Shown: positions 55,458-64,000 of the stretch, in pieces | How the letters are laid out: every line of letters begins with the position of its first letter | Position numbering within the stretch: position 1 is the first letter of the stretch | Assembly: GCF_932526225.1 (NCBI RefSeq) | Contig: NC_064040.1 | Location: 12,376,856-12,440,855 of the forward strand | Direction: 5' to 3' | DNA length: 64,000 nucleotides | DNA from: Nematostella vectensis | Taxonomy: Eukaryota > Cnidaria > Anthozoa > Actiniaria > Edwardsiidae | Program-made: the position numbers and the translations under genes | The notes under the pieces: model-generated | The model's database searches: none | Seen by the model: the letters and a program-made list of their open reading frames with translations, nothing else | Told to the model about the DNA's origin: nothing

Positions 55458-56150
55458 TGAATGTTCCAAACTTAGATGGTCTTTGTAAAGATGTGTCATC
55501 ACTGACTTCGGAATCCATCATTGCCTCTTCCCTTGGTGTTGCTGTTGGTCCATCCTTTAATATCAGCAAAGAGAGTCTAGACTGTGGTGCAGCCCTTTCT
55601 CCCTCTTGCTCGTCCTTTGCTCTCACTGTCAAAAGGAGGTTAATCAGAAGCGTCTACGCAGCAAGACGTGTGGTGATGCATAGTCTTTTGAGCAGATTTT
55701 CAGTCCATTTTGCCAAACCCTTGATAATGGGCTTTTGGCAATGATCTGTTCTCTTCAAGGCAAGACAGAGAAAGAAGTGTTTCATGAAATGTTTGTCACA
55801 GGGATGGACTTCCTTTCAAAATGTGGATTTCAGCATTTCCTCTATGGTACTGTCCACTGGGAGGGTGTGCATAGGCAAAATCTTGGAGCAGCCATACTCA
55901 AGCACATTGAGGGGAGTAGTAGCCATGATTGTTTTGAATGCCTCAACTCTGAGCCAAACCATCCCTGTGGTCATGGCTGCTGCCAGCAGCTAGCTTATCG
56001 CTATTCAGTCAACTCTGGTTTGTTGACAGTAACTGATGAAGGATATGCTGTTCTCCATACACTTAAATTGCCAAGAAATAACATAGAAATGGAGTCCCTT
56101 ATACTCGCGCAGGGACAGGGACAGGGAGAGTCAAGTCCATAACTACAATC
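55458..56150 (+). other. Two unrecognised plus-strand open frames
   Basis: 55457-55744 (NVPNLDGLCKDVSSLTSESI) and 55735-56142 (FHEMFVTGMDFLSKCGFQHF, HDCFECLNSEPNHPCGHGCC) overlap by 10 bp in different frames. Composition is protein-like, including a Cys-rich stretch, but there is no recognised domain. They could be decayed pieces of the element carrying the integrase, which ends just upstream. Confidence 0.3.
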
Positions 56151-56559
56151 TCAGAAATGAATACCCTGCGTCATTTAGAAAACAAGACGAGGTCAGTTTT
56201 CAATTTCTTACATGGGTCCAAAAGTCTGGAGCAATCTATCCTTAGAAGCAAGCCAATTCTTGATTTCTGTTCGTTTCCTCAAAATAACTAAATACAAATT
56301 ATATAATATTTTAAGTACAAAATCATTGTAAACACCAACTGGTGTACGTATTATAAGTTTTTTTTCAATAGACTCCTCATTGTCTAAATAATAACTTAGT
56401 TTATTGTCATTCGTTTTTCTATCGTTATTTATGAATTTTAGATTTTATCATAGAAAAAGTTTTTGCATTTTGATTGGTTTTCCTCATACTTAACAAATCG
56501 CAGACAGACAACTGAAATAAAAAATTGCATATCTGAGAAATCCTCCATTACTTGCGGAG

Positions 56560-57855
56560 TTTCTTGGACCGCTATTGTTTCTGATTTACATGAATGACAT
56601 GCAGTGCTCCTCAGATAAACTAAATTTATTTTTGCTGATGACACGAATATCCTGTATGCCGATAAAAGTGGCAAATCAATAGAAACTACTGTAAATAATG
56701 AGCTGTTTTAAGTCTATAATTGGCTTACGGCAAATAAATTAACGCCAAATATAAAGAAATCAAATTTCGTCATTTTCCATCCATACCAAAAAACTCTAGC
56801 TTGTCATCCTAAAATACTAATTTATGATAATAATAGAAAAAAAACTGTCAGTCTTTAGTGTAAAGAGTATGTCAAGTACCTTGGGGTACTAATTGATAAA
56901 AATCTCACCTTCAAATACCACATTGAGCATATTACAACAAAGATAAGCAGAACTGTGGGATTGATAGCTAAACTGCGACATTTTGTCCCAACCAAAACCC
57001 TACTTAGACCTTAATCTTGCCCCACATTTTGTACGTAGTGACCGTGTGGGGTCATGCCAGTAAGTGTTACTTGAACAAAATTCTATACTTACAAAAACGT
57101 GCTCTGCGCTTTATGTTTTTCGCTCAAAAAAGTGATCATGCGGTCCCCTATTTCGCTAGAACTAATATTTTACCCATACAGTCGTTTTATTTTGAATCGG
57201 TGTGCCATCTTATGTATGATATCCGAAATGGAACCGCCCCACCCAATATTCTAAACCTTTTCACGGATACCAAAAGCGTTCATTCTTACAATACACGATC
57301 ATCAACCTCAAATAAATTCTACATACAAAAATCTAGACTTGAAATCCAGCGAAATTCTTTTTCAAGCGTGGGCGTGTGGAAGGTGTGGAATGAGCTGCCA
57401 CAGTCATTAAGAGAGTCCTCCAAAAAACAGTTTAAAACAAAACTGCGTTCAGCCCTTGTTGATATCCTTATTAAATATGATGACTATATTGATGCCTGCC
57501 AAATCAGCACAGCTTTGAAAAATCACAATTTATTGGTATCATAAACTCACATACTTATGTTTGCTTTGTTTTCCCCTTTTTTATCATCAGATAAATAATG
57601 CTGTTAATGCTCTTTTTTCTCTAAGACCAGAAGTGTTTATTTAAATTTTCATTTATCTCCCAAAATGTTTTAAATTTTCATAATATACTAGTTCTCACTT
57701 AACTTTGCTTATACAATTATATTTAATATTTATGTAATAAGTAAGTGACTGATCCGTCTCGATTAGCTCGTCTATTTGCGGATCAGTCACACCTACTACA
57801 AATAACAATTCGATACAATAAAAAAAATCTAAAAAAAAAAGTCTAAAGTCTAAGT
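56560..57855 (+). mobile_element. 5'-truncated LINE (reverse transcriptase C-terminal half to poly-A)
   Basis: Frameshifted pieces encode LIYMNDMQCSSDKL, FADDTNILYADKSGKSIETT (catalytic FADD), YVKYLGVLIDKNLTFKYHI, then an intact frame 57017-57544 with YLQKRALRFMFF, FESVCHLMYDIRNGTAPPNI and YNTRSS, typical of the region after the LINE reverse transcriptase. The 3' end has AATAAAAAAAATCTAAAAAA and AAGTCTAAAGTCTAAG. It ends within ~10 bp of the acceptor-like CCAG before the recombinase-like gene. 56151-56559 has no feature. Confidence 0.85.
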
Positions 57856-57901
57856 TACCAGCAGCCTAGGGCTACACGACCACGCCCATATTCTGGACCT
57901 C

Positions 57902-59722
57902 ATGCACGTCTCGCTTGCTCGCGTGCTTCATTTGAAGCAGCATTTGCAGTCCAAAAAACATAACTGGTCCACCAGTCGATATAACGAGTGGAGCGCCGAG
58001 AAGAGGCAGAGAAAGGCAAAGAAAGTGCTGCCTGTGAAGTGCTGCCCACTCCGTGGGTGTGGCTGGAAAGGTCCTAGATTGGACAAGCACTGCTTGGCTT
58101 ACCACCCACACATAGAAACAACTTCAGCGCTGTACAGACTTGCAGTAGCCAAGGCTGCAAAGTATTCGACAGAAGGAAAAGACGACACTCGCTCTATGAC
58201 CCCTTCGCCTTCCAAAAGCCCCAAAAGAAGGATCATAGACGAAGATGACGCCGGGTCAAGCGGCACGCCAGGTAAGTACCACATAATCGCTATGCTAATA
58301 AACTTGTGGCTCGCCTCTGAATATATAACATATAAAAACAAAAATATGTTACATAAACAATTTAAACAGGATCCACCCATAAAAGAAGAGTCATAGAAGA
58401 TGATGACGATGTGAAGGCCGGCCCAAGCGGCATTCCAGGTATGTAAGACTTAATTCAAAATGAGAGTTACACATAATAGCTAAAATACTAAGATAAATAT
58501 ATATAAACAGCATCCGAACAAGACGAGTCGGTCGAGGCGTCGACAGATGATGAGGCTGGGTCCGAGTTTGACGCCGCTATGCCAAATAGGCTACAAGATT
58601 GCCATACAAAACTTGGTGCCTTTTTGAGGGGATTTGTAAAGTGGATCCAGACCCCTGACGGAAAGAGCAAGAGTGAAAAAGACGCAATGCAGGCTGCGCA
58701 GCAGGTACGGTATCTGCTATCTATAAGTTAAGAGCTATTGAAGTTTCATGCCTTAACACTGCAACCTATGTGCGTTTTTTTACATCTTTTTGTAGGTTCA
58801 CGACATCGCCCTTCAAGTCAGTAAAAAACAAGAAGTGACGAAGTGTTTGCCAACAAGGAGCGCCTTTGGGAAGTGTTCTTCAGACGCCATTTGGAGGATG
58901 AGTCCTTAACGGCAAGCGCGCTACACGTCTACTCGAAGAACCATGAGAACTTTCTGACGTATGCACTGGCCATCTGTTCTGAGCTCGGACAGGCGGAGAG
59001 GTAAATTTTATTTCTGATAAATACACATGCGAACGCATTCTTTCCTCCAAATGGCTTTCTAATTACCACGTTTAATTTTGCAGGCAAGCCCTGATGGCCA
59101 CTAGAGATGTGCAGAAGAATTGGCGCTCTACATGGAGCAAAAGAAAGAAGGTGTAACGATGCAATTAAGTAAAAATGACAATGCATTTCACTGAAGATAT
59201 TGCTGTATTTGCGTGTTTTAGTTGAGAAAGGAAAGGCTTGAATGGGAGCTGGTTGACGTTCTCCCAACAGTAACAGACATCCAACGACTGACAAACTCGG
59301 CTCACGCCAAGAAGATGGACGAGCTCATTGAAAGTGACACTAAGGTCACAAGGGTGGAGGAGGCATGTATAAAATTTTGAATGACTGAGCTAAACAAACC
59401 TCACCCAAACCCCACATGGAAACCAGTCCATACATATTCTTTTTATTGAATATGTATTGATGTCAATTAGCGTAGCAAAATGTGAGTCTATGTATCTATG
59501 CATGTAGGCCTTACGAGTCAGGGACTACCTGATGTTTTGCATCAACGTGCAGAATGGCAGCCGTGCCGGGGTTTTGCAAGAGGTGACGTTGAATGACTTG
59601 GCAAATGCAAGAGAAGACGGCGAAATCCTACAGATGCCAATTTATAGACATAAGACTGCCCACGGAGCAACCTTCGTGACCCTGACGAAACAACTGCACA
59701 GGCAACTGCAAAAGTTTGTCAG
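57902..59722 (+). CDS. Intron-containing tyrosine-recombinase-like gene (partial)
   Basis: Exons 57902-58271, 58370-58438, 58511-58704, 58796-59000, 59084-59150, 59222-59362 and 59508-59722 with matching phases 1, 1, 0, 2, 0, 0. The N-terminus has a C2H2-like remnant (HLKQHLQSKKH) and a second finger CCPLRGCGWKGPRLDKHCLA with following H. Exons 3-5 encode helical segments (LGAFLRGFVKWIQT; ALHVYSKNHENFLTYALAIC). The last exon, RVRDYLMFCINVQNGSRAGV then PIYRHKTAHGATFVTL, resembles the start of a tyrosine recombinase catalytic domain with its first Arg. The HxxR and Tyr parts are not found downstream. One frameshift lies in an A run near 58826-58834. Intron 6 begins with GC. The true 5' end may be further upstream. 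Confidence 0.6.
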
Positions 59723-62640
59723 GTAAAACCTCTTTCCTAATCAACCTCGTAATATTTTCGAAAACAAACAACAAAGTGATGTACCCCAAGGAGTGCTCTA
59801 CGAATCACCCATACATATGTTCTACAAAAAATTCGATTTTGAAACCTTAAATACATGATTTTGAAGGTGGGTATTTTTGTAAAATTTTCACTTAAAAATC
59901 CATAACTCCCTGGTTCTTTGACCAAATCAAGCGATATTATAGGACTCAACAAACAACTGTTAGACACGTAACATATGTTGACCGCTTGAACAAAAAAGTT
60001 ATAGAAGGTACAACTTTGCGCTTTTCAAAGCTTTTTTTAAGCTAAATGAAAGCTTGAGTTGAAAGACGGTTCCCAATATGCTGAACACCAGGCATCACAC
60101 TACAACCACCTGCAAACCGTTTTCAAATTGAAGGCTTGGTTACAAAGTAATGAGGTAATGAGTATCTCCGTAGAAAAGTTGGCAAGTCCCCAAACTAACC
60201 ATGTGGGAGTAGGCCGAAACGTCCGGGCTACAAAAAGTTTCCCGTGAAGATTGAAGGAGAACGCGTTTTTAATGGTGTTACACGTCACGGAAACTCGAGT
60301 AAGCGATTCCCTAGGGTTTGGGGGTAAAATCTACCAAAAAAATTAATAACTCCGTTAATTGAAGGAGTAAAGCAACGAAACTTGGTGGACAGAGAGTACT
60401 AGAGCTGCCAATGCACACCGCATCGACAGTTTTTGATTTGCTATTTTCAAGATTCTTTTAAAAGGCAAAACCTTTCAACCTAAAAATCTCAAAATTTTTC
60501 CTCCTAACCTTTATCTCATATTTTGATTGTATATCACTCTTGCTAGTGTCTAACCAGTGTATGAGTTTCAAAGCGATCGGATTATTTTTGACAAAGATGA
60601 AAATGGGTCATTTTTTCAAAGTTTATGGCCTTATAACCTCTTGTTAAAAATGTTTTTTGAAATCACTGATCATCTGCAAATAGCTGAGACATGCGTTACT
60701 AATATACTAGAAGATTGAACGAATTGGATAAAAACTCTAGAAGGTTAAGCAAGGTTAAACAAGGTAAAAATCAAAAAAAAGATTTTTTTGGAAGTTTGGA
60801 GTGTTTGTAGCAGGCGCGCTTGGCGCAAGTGCGCTCTGCTACAGTTCTATAGTATGTTGATAGGTCTCGCAACTCACCAAAGCGATTGTCATTTGAATGC
60901 GTGGTTACAAAGTTACGGTGGTCCAAAGTCGGCTCCGGACCCAATTTCAAAAGAGTATATATCGATAGAAAGTGACTCAATCCCAAAACTAACTAGATAG
61001 GTGGATAGACGCTCGGATGGGCTACAACAGTTAGTTCGACAGGTCAGAAAACGGACGAGTTTTTTTAATGGTGTTACAAGTCACAAAAAGTTGAAAAAAA
61101 CGACCTTCTGTAACTTTGTCGATATCAATGCAAACTCCACCAAACTTGGTGTGCATGTGGTGCATGACGACTAGACAACACATACCAACTTTCATACGTT
61201 TCCATAGAAACCCTGATTTTTTAGAATTTTTTTCCCTAAATCCGTCAGATTTCAACCGATTTCGCTCAAACTTGGTGTGCTGGTAGGGAATATTAACGGA
61301 ACAAACATACCTGGAGCAATTTGAGGTCAAAGTACGCAAACGGAGGTCAGCATAAAAAACGTCAAGGAAAATAGATATGGAATAACCGATTGCAGATTGT
61401 TGTTGCCCTCAGTCTGCTGAGTTCAAAAATACCTAATTTGCATATATTGCGCAATATTTTTTTTGTTTTCTAAAATCGCGAAAAAAAAAAGAATTTCAAA
61501 AAGTCCTTCGGGGACATTGTTAGTCATGCTAAAAGGATGCCGCTGACCGAATTTAAGCCGATTTGATTGAATTTAAGGGGTCTAAATTAGGCCTATATAG
61601 TACCAACTTTGGGTGGTTACCAAGGCCAGAATTCTCAAGATATTCAAACGCTGTTCTAGTATAATAAAGTTCATGATGTCGCTGTTTATTTGCCGCAAAT
61701 TTGAAGCTCACAGCTATTTTTGTTACAACTCTATGATTTTTTAAAAAAAGTCAAATTAAAAAAAATCATAACTCCTTCAAAACAGGTCAAAGGTCAATAT
61801 ACCGTTGGATAGATCTTGACAAGCACTTTCGCATATCGTTTACCGCTTGTTAATAGCTTGTCGCGTTCAAAAGTTATTAGCGACACAATATTTCGGTGAA
61901 ATCTCAAAACAAACAACATGGTTGTAATGTACTCGACCTAATGAATCCAACGATACCTCATTTGTCCAGATCGGACAAGAATTATAAAAAATATTTTATC
62001 TTTACACTTAGTCTCATATTTAGGTCGACTATGTAGTACAAGAGAAGTACGGGGTATGAAGGGTGAAGTCAGATTCGCCGGTAAAAGGGGCGGGGTTAAG
62101 CAACTACTCTTCGAGTACTACCCTTTGACTATGATAGATCTTTTATACCCCCAGGGGTCAGGGGGGGCACCCCTTAAAGGTCGGAGGTGGAAAAACGACT
62201 GTTTTTAGAATCGTACCGAAGTGTCCCCCGGATATGTTGTACATCGAATGTTAAACTTTCATATGACACCTCCCGCATGTCAATGCGACCAGGCCTTCTG
62301 GGTTAGATCAACCCCTGAATCCAAGCCAAATTAGGTGGAATTCGACCGAAGACGATAGTTAGGGCTAGTTACTTATACTTAGCTTTAGGTGAAGTATTTG
62401 AAGAATATTAAATCACATTAGATGCAAGTCATTGATGATGCTTAGGACTTATCAATTTGATAGGAAATCAGATAATTGGTATCATTGTTTTCTTATAGGT
62501 GAAAATAAGAGTCCTCAAAAAGTGGGTATACAAAGGTTGCTGCTACTGTCCTACAGCTCTTTGACTGCTATTCGTCTTATAGAGACGACATACACACTGA
62601 TGAGGTGGAATGCCTGAAACAGTTTTTTTCGTGACAACAA
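59723..62640. other. Long non-coding stretch with repeated AAACTTGGTG context
   Basis: No supported exon. Similar sentences recur: an A/T-rich run, then CGAAACTTGGTGGACAGA (about 60379), CCAAACTTGGTGTGCATG (about 61138), CTCAAACTTGGTGTGCTGG (about 61267), each 10-20 bp after a word like CCGATTTC or AACTCC. Clusters of G-rich (62155-62190) sequence follow. Short frames such as 61031-61339 minus are by-products. Confidence 0.45.
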
Positions 62641-62879
62641 GAGGCGGTACTTTGATGGGCGATGCAGTCAACGGACAATATTTCTGTTGTCTGTGAGCTC
62701 TGGTATGCTCGACTTGGATCCTAATGGCATACCAATCCTATTGATTCAAGCATACTCCAGCAAGAAAGTTGTCTCTGTGAAGCAAGCTGTTTATTGCGGG
62801 GCTGCTAGAATCCACTCTGCAATCCCTCCGTGCAATTAAAGGAGTCCATGGTATCTGAACATGCCTTCCTGGTGGAGAA
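62641..62879 (+). other. Possible coding remnant before integrase copy 2
   Basis: Frames with SVSSGMLDLDPNGIPILLIQ and VKQAVYCGAARIHSAIPP are open for about 75 codons but unrecognised. Not present upstream of copy 1, so the duplicated block starts at about 62880. Confidence 0.25.
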
Positions 62880-64000
62880 AATGCCTTGAGTTGTCTTCTC
62901 AGTAAAAGTTTTTTTTATAAAGGCTCTTTCAATGAGATACGAAAATTTGTGTCCCACTGTCAGTCTTGTCAAGTCAACAACCCCCTGCCTATGACGTCCA
63001 AAAAGCCCTCTAAAGCAATACGGACATTTTGCCCCCACCAACGGCCACAGTGCGATCTGATAGACATGACGCCAAAGAAGTTGTTATTAACATTGAAAAT
63101 ACAAAAAAGAACATTGATTTAAATTGAACGGATTAGATAATTTAGACAATCGTTTAGTTAAGCTACCACGGCTTCCTCTACTTTGAGCACAGCCGCCCTT
63201 TCCTATGATTAGACTGATACGATTTATTGTAGTTTACGCATTTCCCTTTGAGTAAGAGTTTAGGAATGAGGCACATCCTACTTTAGGACACGTCCCACCT
63301 GCCTATAAATTATAGTACCCATTTAGCAATATTTAAGAGTTGAGCAGAGAAATTGAAGAGAGAAGAGTTGAGCTGAGAGCCAGAGAAGCAGAGTTAGAGA
63401 AGTCAGAGTGGAGTTTGAAGAGTTACAAGCTTACTTGGAGTTGTATTTCTTTAAGCCCCGGAGACGAGATCAGACTTGGACGAGTTGATTGTAATAAACG
63501 CTGTTAAATCAAGCTTGGATGACTGTTCTACACTGTGGTTGACACTAAAACGAGCCCACTGCACACTTCCCACAAGTCGCTGCTTTGTAACCGCTTACAG
63601 AAGTCAAGGGGTTTTATGGCCATCAACCAGTGGAACTACCGCTACATCCTCACTGTTAAGTTCTGCTGGATCTTCCCAACCGTTGAAAAATCAGCGATTT
63701 TTCTTAAGAACTGATCCATCTTAAGAACCTTTTTCGTTAAGGAGTATCCCCCTGATATTCTCCAAAGCGACAACGGCGGTGAATTTGTGGGAGATGTGGT
63801 CAAAGTCCTTGCATCGCACTTCAATGTCCACCTTGTGCATGGTAGACCATACCACCCTCAGTCTCAAGGACAAGTAGAAAACTTGAACAAGCAGGTGAAA
63901 AGGTACCTCGCTAGGTTTCTACAGACCCTACCAAGAGACGAGCAAGGTGCTGTTTGGCCTCTTCTTTGTGTAGTAGCCGATTTGTTAAACAAAAGCTGGC
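62880..64000 (+). pseudogene. Retroelement-type integrase gene, copy 2, split by the same solo LTR (runs off window)
   Basis: From ATGCCTTGAGTTGTCTTYTC on, it matches copy 1 (offset 8713-8719 bp) with few substitutions up to the window end, including the zinc segment, the LTR and its flanking GAAGT, and the SDNGGEFVGDVV and VENLNKQVKRY segments. It differs by a 19-bp replacement of 13 bp at about 63697-63715, which introduces a stop. Upstream flanks of the two copies are unrelated. Confidence 0.85.
63082..63599 (+). mobile_element. 518-bp solo LTR, copy 2
   Basis: Same length, ends and target duplication (GAAGT at 63077-63081 and 63600-63604) as copy 1, with only a handful of base differences (for example TGTTATTAAC for TGTTATGAAC). 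Identical position in the host gene shows it was inserted before the host block was duplicated. Confidence 0.9.

Noticed and set aside
1-64000. tRNA, rRNA or snRNA genes
   Set aside because: No convincing A/B box pair, rRNA core or snRNA motif was seen by eye. A covariance-model scan would be needed to exclude short RNAs.

Overview
The window is eukaryotic, most likely from an anthozoan cnidarian (sea anemone or coral). Coding sequence is broken by many GT-AG introns, the DNA is AT-rich, and there is no operon structure. The gene families seen (PAN plus fibrinogen-like secreted protein of coral-matrix type, a stand-alone P2X7-ballast-type gene, DUF229, THAP) and the mix of degraded mobile elements (Ty3/gypsy, BEL/Pao, Penelope-like, LINE, Mutator-like, tyrosine recombinase, many foldback elements) fit that group. 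This is inference; I could not search a database.

Layout. 1-3290: a G-rich minisatellite of about 30 bp units with a ~595 bp higher-order duplication, followed by the last three exons of a Rab-type GTPase (3643-4765, +). 5.2-10 kb: foldback elements and unrecognised DNA. 10238-18419 (+): a complete five-exon gene for a type II membrane protein of the DUF229 (sulfatase/alkaline-phosphatase-like) family, whose stem is written in a coding minisatellite. Its introns hold a LINE fragment and several inverted-repeat elements. 21.3-22.6 kb: a 42-bp repeat array that reads as a decayed 14-residue protein repeat on the minus strand. 24.4-25.7 kb: four foldback structures. 25791-27749 (-): a secreted PAN plus fibrinogen-like gene whose last exon(s) I cannot find.

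28-45 kb is a mobile-element graveyard. It holds a diverged local duplication, BEL/Pao fragments, a DDE-integrase remnant, a 157-bp tandem repeat, a Penelope-like reverse transcriptase fragment, a kinase-like remnant, and a nearly full-length Ty3/gypsy element (40420-44822) inserted into an unrecognised minus-strand coding sequence. 45.4-49.7 kb is gene-rich: a TATA-driven small ORF, a P2X7-ballast-type gene (+) and a convergent THAP-domain gene (-) with what looks like tandem exon duplication.

50-64 kb: a Mutator-like transposase pseudogene, two near-identical copies of an integrase gene (54.2-55.5 and 62.9-64 kb) that share the same 518-bp solo LTR with the same 5-bp target duplication, a LINE, and an intron-containing tyrosine-recombinase-like gene (57902-59722, +). 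The genes do not form a pathway; they are independent loci separated by mobile-element debris. Exon boundaries were placed by reading splice sites and requiring matching phases; no transcript evidence was available.
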